Positions 16,323 to 24,061 of a stretch of 64,000 bases of DNA are shown here, piece after piece. The notes below the pieces were generated by a model, which ran no database searches, was not told where the DNA came from, and worked only from the letters and a program-made list of their open reading frames with translations. The translations under genes were made by a program, and so were the position numbers. The DNA comes from Kiritimatiellia bacterium. GTDB taxonomy: Bacteria > Verrucomicrobiota > Kiritimatiellia > RFP12 > UBA1067. The stretch's first letter is position 1. Each line of letters opens with the position of its first letter. Where the stretch lies: assembly GCA_017450695.1 (NCBI GenBank), contig JAFSTA010000264.1:1-64000 (forward strand), read 5' to 3'.

Positions 16323-18806
16323 ATGAAAGGGAAAATGGGAATCGGATGTTGGCTTTGCCTGGCTTTGTTGCCGTGTGTTGCGGCTGCGGATCCGGACTTG
16401 GACGTGTCGTGCGTTGTTCATGCCCAGGCGCCGGGAACCGTCTTTGCCCGGGGGGAGCCGCTCGCGTTCAACCTCGATTCCAACGCGATGCAGACCGTGA
16501 CCTGGACTTGCCGCGACTGGCACGGGAAGTCGGTACAGTCGGGGGACTGGCCGAAGGACGGGAAGGATACGCTGGTGCTTACCGCGTTGCCGGAGGGGTA
16601 TTATACGCTCACGCTCCATTCTCCCTACGCGACCTATCGTGGAGAGCGCAGTTTCGTGGTGGTGCCGCCACCGGGGAAACGCGCCCGTAACGCGAACCAG
16701 TATTATGCGGTTGATACCGCACAGAGTTGGCTGCTTCGTTCCGGGAAGGAAACCCGGCGTTACCCCGCCAACGCATCTGCGGTCCTTTCCGAGATCGCGC
16801 GGCGTGCGGGTATGGAGATCGTGCGGGAACGGTTGTCCTGGAGCGAGTGCGAGAAGCAACCGGGGGCGTTCACGTGGGGACAGTACCAAGTCAATGCCGA
16901 CGAACTTTCGCAGCGGGGTGTCCGCATTTCGGGGATGTTCCACGATGCGCCGGACTGGGCTGTGTCGGGAGAAAATGTCAAGCTTCCGTCCGATCTCCTT
17001 GCCACCTATCGCTTCACGAAACAGCTGGCGGAGCATTTCCGCGGGAAGATGACGGACTGGGAGTTCTGGAACGAGCAGGACATCACCTCGTTTTCGCCGG
17101 AATCCGCCTGGGAGTATGCCTCCGCGATGAAGGCCGCGTATCTCGGTTTCAAGGCGGGCGACACGAACGTGGCGGTTGCGCTGGGCGGTTTGGCGATTAC
17201 CCGCCCGAGCCGATACAGCGAGGTGATGATGCGGAACGGGTTGCGCGACTACATCGACATCATGAACATCCACACCTACCTGTCGCTCGCGACGTTCCCA
17301 AAAAACATCGGCGAGATCCACGACTACATGAAACGCCACGGCCTGCAGGATCGTCCGCTCTGGTTCACGGAGAACGGTTCCGCGCAGGCGGAGGGAAACA
17401 CGGAGAAGGAGAGTTTCATTCCCGGTATCGGGATGCACTCCGGGCGACAGGAGATGATCGTCGCGGAGTATCTGCCCAAGTCCATGTTGCTTCTCCAGAA
17501 TCTCGGTGTGGACCGCGACTTCTATTTCGTCCTGCCCCCGTACAACGAGGGCGGCGGGAAAAAGGACTGGGGTTTGATGCGGCGCGACTTCTCCGTCAAG
17601 CCCGCGTACGCGGCACTCTCCACGCTGACGATGCAACTGGGAAACGCCACGCTGGAGGGGGAGTTGGCGGTCGGCACGAATGTGCGCTGTTTCCTCTTCC
17701 GGCAGGCGGACGGTTCGCAGACGCTCGCCTACTGGAGCGTCTCCGAACTGGATAAGGGAACCGCTATCCCGGAACGGGTGGATCGTTTGCCGTGCGGGTT
17801 CCGCCTGACCGTCGAGGACGGGGTGTACAAGGGTACGGACTGTTTCGGGATGCCGTTCCAGCAAGTCGTGCGGAAAGGCGGACTGTGGTTGACCGCCGAG
17901 CGGATGGTCTCTTACCTGAACGGTCTGAAGGGACTTCGCGCGACGAAGCCCTTCCGGCATCGGGAGAAGAAATGGGCGCCCGCCGAGACGGCTTACGACC
18001 GGTCGATCGTTTTCCGAACGGAACTGGCAAACGGTTGTTACCTCCCCCCGGAGAAAAACGTGGTTGATCTGAAGGGGAAGACAGCCTCCATTCTCCTGCA
18101 GGTCTGGAATCTTTCGGAGACCGCCAAGACGGGGAGTGTCGCGGTGGCTGGCGCGAAGGTGATGGGACTGCCGCAATGGTTCCAGTTGCCCCCCTTCGGA
18201 CGTGAGGAGTGCGTTCTCACCTTCGAGCCGAAACTCAACGATGACTTCAAGGGGGAACTCGCCGTGACGGGGTCCTTCAACGGATTGCCGGCAAGTGAAC
18301 TGCGTATGCCGCTTCACTCGATTGAACAGTTGATCGCGTCGGCGAAACGTGTCGAGTTGAAACGGGCGGAACGGGCGGACGCTTGGCAGAAAAATTCTTC
18401 GGGCGAGATGGTGATTGCCGACGACGCCAAGGAGCAGGGGGTTCGTTTCCACGTCCGATTCGTAGATGCGTGGGACTTCTGGGTCTATCCCGAACTGCAT
18501 CTCCAGTTGCCGCAGGAATCGCTGGAGGATGCGATCGGTTTCTCTTTCGAGACCAAGATCGCCTCGCTCGACAAGTTCAAGCAGATGTTGCTGATGGTTG
18601 TGCCGGATGGTGCGCCGTCCGCCTTTCTCGGCGTGACGAAACCGTCGCTGGAGTGGGAGCCGCGTACCGTCTTGTTCGGCGAACGGAAGGCCGAACTGGA
18701 GAAAGCGCCGTTGATCCGGTTCGGACTCAACACGGACGCACGCGAAGCCACCTTCTGGATTCGCCGTATCAGGATCTTGAAGAAGAACACGCAAACGAAG
18801 AAATAG
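16323..18806 (+). CDS. large secreted glycoside hydrolase (clan A TIM barrel, GH39/GH5-like)
   Basis: 827 residues with signal peptide (GIGCWLCLALLPCVAAAD). Start 16323 follows AAGGGGAG; an alternative ATG at 16335 would also keep the signal. After an N-terminal beta domain, the barrel runs from about residue 130 to 470. DWEFWNEQD near residue 247 holds the N-E acid/base pair and PLWFTENG near residue 350 the nucleophile Glu; VRERLSWSECEKQPGAFTWG and IDIMNIHTYLS are also typical. The C-terminal ~350 residues look like beta-sandwich domains. Likely acts on a xyloside, uronoside or related polysaccharide outside the cell. Single gene with its own promoter; R1 and R2 repeats start directly after its stop. 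Confidence 0.75.
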   Translation: MKGKMGIGCWLCLALLPCVAAADPDLDVSCVVHAQAPGTVFARGEPLAFNLDSNAMQTVTWTCRDWHGKSVQSGDWPKDGKDTLVLTALPEGYYTLTLHSPYATYRGERSFVVVPPPGKRARNANQYYAVDTAQSWLLRSGKETRRYPANASAVLSEIARRAGMEIVRERLSWSECEKQPGAFTWGQYQVNADELSQRGVRISGMFHDAPDWAVSGENVKLPSDLLATYRFTKQLAEHFRGKMTDWEFWNEQDITSFSPESAWEYASAMKAAYLGFKAGDTNVAVALGGLAITRPSRYSEVMMRNGLRDYIDIMNIHTYLSLATFPKNIGEIHDYMKRHGLQDRPLWFTENGSAQAEGNTEKESFIPGIGMHSGRQEMIVAEYLPKSMLLLQNLGVDRDFYFVLPPYNEGGGKKDWGLMRRDFSVKPAYAALSTLTMQLGNATLEGELAVGTNVRCFLFRQADGSQTLAYWSVSELDKGTAIPERVDRLPCGFRLTVEDGVYKGTDCFGMPFQQVVRKGGLWLTAERMVSYLNGLKGLRATKPFRHREKKWAPAETAYDRSIVFRTELANGCYLPPEKNVVDLKGKTASILLQVWNLSETAKTGSVAVAGAKVMGLPQWFQLPPFGREECVLTFEPKLNDDFKGELAVTGSFNGLPASELRMPLHSIEQLIASAKRVELKRAERADAWQKNSSGEMVIADDAKEQGVRFHVRFVDAWDFWVYPELHLQLPQESLEDAIGFSFETKIASLDKFKQMLLMVVPDGAPSAFLGVTKPSLEWEPRTVLFGERKAELEKAPLIRFGLNTDAREATFWIRRIRILKKNTQTKK

Positions 18807-19115
18807 GGGCGCTACGCGTCCGCTGCGTAGCGACGGCGCCCTCGCCGTCAGGTTTCGGGGAGGCTAGATAAGTGACTGCTGTGCCGCCTAAAGTGGCCCG
18901 ATGGCCTAAATGGGGCTGGCGCCCCTAAGTTGACTTGAAGAATCTGAGAAGAAGGGACATGCGACACGCGTGACCGCAACGCCTACCCGGAATATCCGGA
19001 ATATCCGGTTTAACACACCCAACCACCCAAGTAAAACCTAACCACCTGCCCTTGGACTGATCGACAAGCTGGACAAGGTAATCCGCGAAACGCGCCGAGA
19101 ACCGAATTCAAGTCC
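18807..19115. repeat. intergenic repeat mosaic (R1, R2, nonamers)
   Basis: R1 (about 18812-18864) and R2 (about 18867-18938, with altered first and second hairpins) are followed by CCGGAATAT nonamers (about 18990-19010) and CACCCAACC nonamers. No gene. Confidence 0.7.
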
Positions 19116-20705
19116 TCACAGGCTGGCGGCGTCAGCCGCCCGCCTTGCTTCACAGTCTTTCAGCTGGCGGGTTTCGCCGTCGAAGACGAGCGCGACGGTC
19201 CAGACGGGCTTACCGGATGCGAGGTGGGGTTTCGCGTAGCCTTTCTTTTCGATCTGCGCGAACGCGTCATCGGTCGTGCCATCTTTCTTCAGCTCGAAAA
19301 TAAACACGCCCAGTTTGTGCTCGGCCACGACGTCCGCGCGTCCGTCCGCACTTTGCACCTCTTGGAGAATACCGATCCCCTGCGCCCTAAGCAGAATGAC
19401 CAGGCCGCGCGCATAGGGGCTTTCATGGACGCTCGTCTCGGTTGATCCGTAACACAGGCCGGCGTAGAGCGCTTTCAACCCATTAAAGAAACTCGGCCAC
19501 TCGGCGTGGATCAGGTTACTCCCCAAATACGACACCCATGTAGCGGGTTCGTTCGCCGCCACGCTGGCGACGAGCTTGTTGATGTCACGGCGGATTTCCT
19601 CGTCCGGCACGTGAAGCGAATATTCGCCCGTCTCCCGGTCATAGTCCTTGATGGTCAGGTAGCCGGTCTGGAAAAGAAGCCCCTTCGCGTTAATTCGGTC
19701 GATGTCAAACACATCGAATACGTCGTCCGTCACGTTCTTCACGTTCTCCGTGTCGAGTGACAGGAATTCCTCTCGTTCCATGTAGTTCATCAGCATGGAG
19801 GGACGTCCCGTCTCTGTCCAGGTCGCCCGGAACTGGTCCTCGGGTTCAGCGAGCGTCATTGAGATGGAGATCGGGTTGTAGAGCGTCGCCGGGTTCTTTC
19901 GCGTGAACCGGAAGCCGTTGTACCACCACTTGAGACTGCGGCGGTACTCGCCCCAGTCGAGCCCCATCAGGTCCGCCTGGACGCGCATCTGTTCGCAGAA
20001 ATAGACGTCCAGCTCGTCATCTGTGTAGCCGAGCATCGTCGCGTACCTGTCGTCGAAGGTGATGTCGGTCATGTTGGAGAGCGTGGAGAAGACCGACAGC
20101 TTCGTGAACTTCGACACCCCCGTGATCATCAGGAAGCGCACGGCGTCGGTACGGTCCTTCAGCTGCGCGTAGAAGTCGCCCAGCTGGTCGCGCACCGCCT
20201 TCGCCTGGGCGATGTCCTTCAGCGACCTCGCCACCGGGTCGTCGTACTCGTCAACCAGCACGGCCACCTGTCCCGCTTCGCTCTTCGCCGCGAGCGTGTC
20301 GATGGCCCGCCCGAAGTTCCAGCTCGCGCTTTTCTCCGGGATGTAATTATCGTAGCCCGCCTTTTCCAGGAAGCTCCGCACGCAGGACGGGAACGACCGG
20401 TCGAACGCGTCGAACGTCGAGGCGTCCACCTGCCCGAAGTTGAAAGCCAGCACCGGACACCTCTTCCAGCCGTAGTCCGTCGCATCGATGGCCAGCCCCG
20501 CGAACAGCTCGCGTCGCCCCTCAAAGATCGCCTTCAGGGTGGAGACCATGAGCGTCTTTCCGAACCGGCGCGGCCGCGCCCGGAAAAAGTACTTGTGCTG
20601 CCGGTCGGTGACAAGCGCGTGAAAATACGCCGTCTTGTCCACATAGATCTGCTCGTCCCGGATGATGGACGGGAAGTCGTTCGAATTGACGGCTATCGGT
20701 TTCAT
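19116..20705 (-). CDS. AAA-ATPase-like / PD-(D/E)XK nuclease-superfamily fusion (PF09820-DUF1703 type)
   Basis: 529 residues from ATG 20705, beginning MKPIAVNSNDFPSIIRDEQI; this start matches the family's usual N-terminus (...DF..lr....YVDKT). YVDKTAYFHAL and FFRARPRRFGKTLMVSTLKA form the P-loop-like region (RPRRFGKTL), followed by VAVLVDEYDDPV (Walker B-like) and FLMITGVSKFTKLSVFS. The C-terminus is DUF1703-like: GRADVVAEHKLGVFIFELKKDG, the D...E-x-K nuclease core. Very common in Bacteroidetes, Kiritimatiellota and similar genomes in many copies; function unknown, possibly selfish or defence-linked. No operon partner. Confidence 0.85.
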   Translation of the reverse strand: MKPIAVNSNDFPSIIRDEQIYVDKTAYFHALVTDRQHKYFFRARPRRFGKTLMVSTLKAIFEGRRELFAGLAIDATDYGWKRCPVLAFNFGQVDASTFDAFDRSFPSCVRSFLEKAGYDNYIPEKSASWNFGRAIDTLAAKSEAGQVAVLVDEYDDPVARSLKDIAQAKAVRDQLGDFYAQLKDRTDAVRFLMITGVSKFTKLSVFSTLSNMTDITFDDRYATMLGYTDDELDVYFCEQMRVQADLMGLDWGEYRRSLKWWYNGFRFTRKNPATLYNPISISMTLAEPEDQFRATWTETGRPSMLMNYMEREEFLSLDTENVKNVTDDVFDVFDIDRINAKGLLFQTGYLTIKDYDRETGEYSLHVPDEEIRRDINKLVASVAANEPATWVSYLGSNLIHAEWPSFFNGLKALYAGLCYGSTETSVHESPYARGLVILLRAQGIGILQEVQSADGRADVVAEHKLGVFIFELKKDGTTDDAFAQIEKKGYAKPHLASGKPVWTVALVFDGETRQLKDCEARRAADAASL

Positions 20706-21082
20706 CGTCTGCCGCTGGTGGAACTCTCCCAATCGCGTCGCGAGGCGCGTGCCCCGCCCGCAAGAACGGCACTATGATGCCAGAATCCCCTGCGTGGCGC
20801 AAGGAGGAAATCGCGGGCGCAGGATGGATCGCGTCCGCTGCGTAGCGACGGCGCCCTCGCCGTCAGGTTTCAGGGAAGCGACACTCCTGTCGCTTTTCGG
20901 GGGTGAGTGTGGGGCAAAAGGGACGAAAGGAACAGAAGGGACAAAAGCGAGATCAAAGAGATTTAGTCGCCTCGTGTGTCGCGTGTCGGTATGTTGCTTG
21001 TCCGCCGTTTCATTTCTTTCCGCGAAGATGCAGAGAATGGTCACACCCCGTCGTGACCGCAATGCTCACCACCCCCAACCAA
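20706..21082. repeat. intergenic repeat mosaic with R1 and AAGGGACAA minisatellite
   Basis: R1 copy (about 20829-20901) whose second stem is AAGCGACA...TGTCGCTT, then AAGGGAC-type nonamers (about 20915-20950), then a GTCGCGTGTCG stretch related to R3. No gene. Confidence 0.65.
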
Positions 21083-21197
21083 CTTGAACTGATAGGAAAG
21101 GTGAGGAATTTCAGGTTTTACCCGAACGATAAAAATGGCACGAAAAGACACAAATGTTCATTTCGTGCCATTTTTGAACCTTGCCTATCAGTTCAAG
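21083..21197. repeat. nested double inverted repeat
   Basis: Outer arms CTTGAACTGATAGGAAAGG (21083-21101) and CCTTGCCTATCAGTTCAAG (21179-21197) pair with one mismatch. Inner arms AAAAATGGCACGAAA (21131-21145) and TTTCGTGCCATTTTT (21161-21175) pair perfectly over 15 bp. The 115-bp unit has the look of a MITE or a structured RNA. The inner stem ends in a T-run on both strands, so it could also be a bidirectional terminator. Confidence 0.75.
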
Positions 21198-21221
21198 GGT
21201 AGCCGGTGCATAGCGCCCCGC

Positions 21222-21422
21222 CTACGGGCCGGTGCGGATTGTCATGCTCCACGTGTGCCCGCAATTGTTGCATTTTATGTCCAGGATCGTCGGAGCATCC
21301 CTGACGATTCGGCTCAATGGCTCTTTCTTCCGGCTCTTCACATCCTCACTCCCGCACACCGAGCAAGGTCCCGACAACCGGGGCTTCCCCATTCCGCCAA
21401 ACCATTTTGTAAAATCAAGCAT
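21222..21422 (-). CDS. small zinc-ribbon protein, unknown function
   Basis: 66 residues with two Cys pairs, CSVCGSEDV and CNNCGHTW, spaced about 30 residues apart as in a zinc ribbon. The C-terminal half resembles other small ribbon proteins (PTILDIKCNNCGHTWSM). It starts 11 bp beyond the stop of the broken sulfatase-modifying-factor gene on the same strand, but no Shine-Dalgarno is visible. Could be real or a leftover of the decayed neighbourhood. Confidence 0.45.
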   Translation of the reverse strand: MLDFTKWFGGMGKPRLSGPCSVCGSEDVKSRKKEPLSRIVRDAPTILDIKCNNCGHTWSMTIRTGP

Positions 21423-21433
21423 TGATCGTGACT

Positions 21434-22113
21434 TTAAGGTGTACGTTGTTCAGCAAGGAGCCGGAATCCTTGATCATCGTATCTGGAGAACTGCCGATTT
21501 GCACTATTGACAAAACCAGCCGCACAATGTTCTTCCGGAGACCGAAATCCGCCCCCAGTCCGTTCGCGAAAATCGCCTCCGCACATGGGACTCACGTCCG
21601 AACACCATTCCTAGACATTACCATGCATATCGAAGAATCCCCAGGCGTTCGGTTTCTTTCGCGCAACGGGAGATTTCTCTCGTCCGCAATTTCTGGCGTA
21701 CCACCCCATCGTATCCAATGTCCCCGCTGTCTTTTCTGAAAGTTTTCCCCAATGACCTCTTCCACCCGCTCTACAGACATAAGTCCATTCACGAACGGTA
21801 GGCAACCGAAATTTCAGACCTGCGTTCCGCACTTCTTCTGTTTCGTTCAACTTTTTGAACAATTGTCCCAGCTTACGCCGCTAACAGGCATCTCGTTGTC
21901 TGCTGCCGAGGTGACTTCCTGTTTCACGACGGCCTTCCATACCCCGACCGTCACCTCTGTTCGCTCCATGAGGAAGGTACGCCCCGGAACAGGCTTCATG
22001 TCTGTGAGAAGGCGTTTGACAACTTCGTTCCACGAAGACGATTCAGCACCAAGGTTGGAAACCGTCAAAATGGAAAACATGACGGTTATGCATTTGATTG
22101 ATCTTGAAATCAT
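21434..22113 (-). pseudogene. formylglycine-generating enzyme / sulfatase-modifying factor domain protein, broken
   Basis: Starts well (AAGGAG 9 bp before ATG 22113; signal-like start) and shows FGE-sulfatase hallmarks: PVPGRTFLMERTEVTVGVWK and MPVSGVSWDNC. A one-base loss near 21855 shifts the frame; the domain resumes as FKKLNETEE..LKFRLPTVREWTY. It runs to KPNAWGFFDMHGNV, where TAG (21611-21613) stands in place of the expected Trp of the H-G-N-V-W-E-W motif. After the stop the same frame continues with EWCSD and ends YDDQGFRLLAEQRTP at 21434. Two small lesions only, so inactivation looks recent. It lies downstream of a truncated CsgG-like gene on the same strand, across a probable terminator. 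Confidence 0.8.
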
Positions 22114-22138
22114 CTATATTGTCTCCTTGTAGTTTTAA

Positions 22139-22175
22139 AGCCAGACACCGCTCCTAATGAGCGCGGTATCTGGCT
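22139..22175 (-). terminator. stem-loop after the CsgG-like gene
   Basis: AGCCAGACACCGC (22139-22151) and GCGGTATCTGGCT (22163-22175) form a 13-bp stem with one mismatch. On the minus strand it is followed by TTTAAAACT, a weak T-run. It separates the CsgG-like and sulfatase-modifying-factor genes. Confidence 0.55.
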
Positions 22176-22196
22176 TATGGATCGAACCGTTCGATG

Positions 22197-22784
22197 TCAG
22201 AACGGAGTAGCACCGTTATCGGTAATCGGCGCGGGTGTTACTGGAGGTGGCGGCTCCAGGACAGCACCCTCGTTGATTTTAACGATATACGGGGCGTATT
22301 GGGTATCCTCGTCGTCTCCAATCGGCGGAATCTCGCCGGAAAGGATTTTCGCTGAGCATGAATCCTCACCGACGGATGTAATACCGATTATAGCAACCTG
22401 TTTTTCAGAACGAGTAACTTTGCCCGTTCGCTGGCTTTTTTTGCCTTTGCCCATATTGGACACGACAAACTGTGTGCCAGGCTTCACGGGATGTCCCATA
22501 ACTTTAAGCGAACCGGGAACATCGATTAAAACTACGCCATTCTCGATGTCTAAAACACCGAATGGTGTCAGTTTGACCAGTTCGTAAACGATCTTCTCGC
22601 ACGCCTTTTTTGTGGCGGCTTGATGAACTTGTTCGCTAAGGTAACTCGCTGCGTCGGTGACTTGCCCAACGGCAGATCCGTCGATGTTTTTCGACTTCAC
22701 CGTTTCCGCCGTACGGGCATCGATGATTTTGAGAATCAACTCTACTTTCGCCGTCACTGTTCCGGAGGAAGACCCTTTTTGCGA
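22197..22784 (-). pseudogene. CsgG/FlgT-like envelope protein, 5'-truncated
   Basis: The readable part starts near 22784 with SSSGTVTAKVELILKIIDARTAETV, the conserved strand of CsgG-type proteins (L-x-I-I-D-A-x-T). A helical segment (YLSEQVHQAATKKACEKIVYELV) follows. The C-terminal domain GTQFVVSNMGKGKK..RTGKVTRSEKQVAIIGITSV..CSAKILSG resembles FlgT-like C-domains. The N-terminal half, including the signal peptide, is missing: the coding signal stops at about 22784, where an opposite-strand DUF4143 fragment begins. Ends in a Pro-rich tail. Function if whole: outer-membrane assembly or secretion-channel lipoprotein. Confidence 0.6.
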
Positions 22785-23787
22785 GGATAGGCCCGATCTC
22801 CACGTCATAGCCGCCGGATCGCTTCTTGGCCTGACGTACAGGGACGATTTGTCGGACAATGTGACCGGGGATGGATGGAATGACCGGGATGGTACCGGTT
22901 TCCCGGTCGGCAAAGTCAATATGATTCCCGTCTATCCTTTTTCCTTCACCGAATATCTGACGGCTACTGGCGAATATCGCCTCGCAGAGGAGATCCGCAA
23001 CAGAAATTGGACGGTGCTTCGGGATTTACATGAAGCCCTGGTGGAGAAGTTGCGCTATTATTACGTTGTGGGCGGTATGCCTGAGGCCGTTTCCGTCTAT
23101 CTTGAAACGCGAAATTTCATCGATGTCCATGCCGTACACCGTGAAATCCTCGATGGATATCGGCGTGACGTTTCCAAACATGCTCCGAAAGCGGATGTGT
23201 GCAAAATCGAGATGTGCTGGATGTCCGTCCCGGTTCAACTTGCCAAGAAATTTACCTACTCCACGCTCAGAAAGGGGGCGAGAAGATCGGATTTCCGCGA
23301 TCCTCTTGCTTGGCTGGAGGATGCCGGGCTGATTTACCTGAATAGGCGAATCACCGCTCCGTACCTGCCGCTGGATGCCTATTCCCAGAAAGAGTTTAAG
23401 GTCTATGCGCTTGATGTCGGTCTTCTGTCAACGATGTCCGGGCCCGCGCCGGAAGTCATACTGGAGGGAACGCGTGTGTTTCGTGAGTTCAAGGGTGCGT
23501 TGACCGAGCAATATGTCTGCCAGCAGATGCTCGCCGAAACGGATTTCAAGCCGTGTTACTGGAGCACCTCGGATTCACGGATAGACTTTGTTTTCCAGAA
23601 AGGGATGGAGGTTTGTCCGTTGGAAGTGAAGTCGGGAGGGAATGTCAGGTCGCAAAGCCTGAAATCCTATATCCAAAGATTCCGCCCTGTGACGGCGTAT
23701 CGTATGTCGATGCTTTCCTACACGGAACAGGAAATAACAATGGTTGATACCTTCATTGCGTTCGTCAAAAGCTGGACATTTCCTTGA
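22777..23787 (+). pseudogene. DUF4143 ATPase, 5'-truncated (P-loop part missing)
   Basis: From 22777 the frame reads FCEDRPDLHVIAAGSLLGLT, the sensor region that in full-length DUF4143 ATPases lies about 100 residues after the Walker A motif. Then FPVGKVNMIPVYPFSFTEYL, YYYVVGGMPEAVSVYLE, LAWLEDAGLIYLNRRITAPYLPL, KVYALDVGLLSTM and the C-terminal PD-(D/E)XK-like DFVFQKGMEVCPLEVKSGG. Everything upstream, including Walker A and B, is absent and replaced by the opposite-strand CsgG-like gene. No Shine-Dalgarno. A different, intact member of the family lies at 24062. Confidence 0.8.
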
Positions 23788-23937
23788 GGGTGTGGGGTTC
23801 TGAGGTGTGGGGCTGTTCCGTCCCGTTCCCGGAAGCGAAGCCCGTCCCTGGTACGGCGCGTGGTGACAACGCGCCAGGCCACCGCAAGGCCAAAACATGT
23901 TCACCGCGACACAGGCGCGGCGGGCGTGAAAGCTTTG

Positions 23938-24023
23938 CCAAGTTCCACAACGAAAATGCGCCAAGTTCCACAACGAAAACGCGCCATGTTCCACAACGAA
24001 AACGCGCCAGGTTTCACAACGCG
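23938..24023. repeat. 3.7 direct repeats of a 23-bp unit
   Basis: Units at 23938-23960, 23961-23983 and 23984-24006 plus a 17-bp partial at 24007-24023; consensus CCAAGTTCCACAACGAAAAC followed by GCG. The units differ at few positions. The array ends 1 bp before the -35 box of the promoter for the ATPase gene, so it may be an operator array. Confidence 0.85.
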
Positions 24024-24024
24024 A

Positions 24025-24054
24025 TTGACATCCAATATGAGGTTATGATAGAAT
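24025..24054 (+). promoter_or_regulatory. strong sigma-70 promoter, apparently leaderless
   Basis: TTGACA (24025-24030, consensus), 18-bp spacer, TAGAAT (24049-24054). The ATG of the ATPase is at 24062, about where transcription should start, and no Shine-Dalgarno fits between, so the mRNA is probably leaderless. Confidence 0.7.
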
Positions 24055-24061
24055 ATCTACC

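Noticed and set aside
15846-18794. A 982-codon open frame on the minus strand
   Set aside because: It lies antisense to the clear glycoside hydrolase at 16323-18806, has Arg/Pro/His-rich sequence without domains, and runs into repeat DNA. Shadow of a GC-rich gene.
23938-24023. Short CRISPR array
   Set aside because: The 23-bp units are directly adjacent with no spacers and no cas gene is nearby; this is a tandem repeat.
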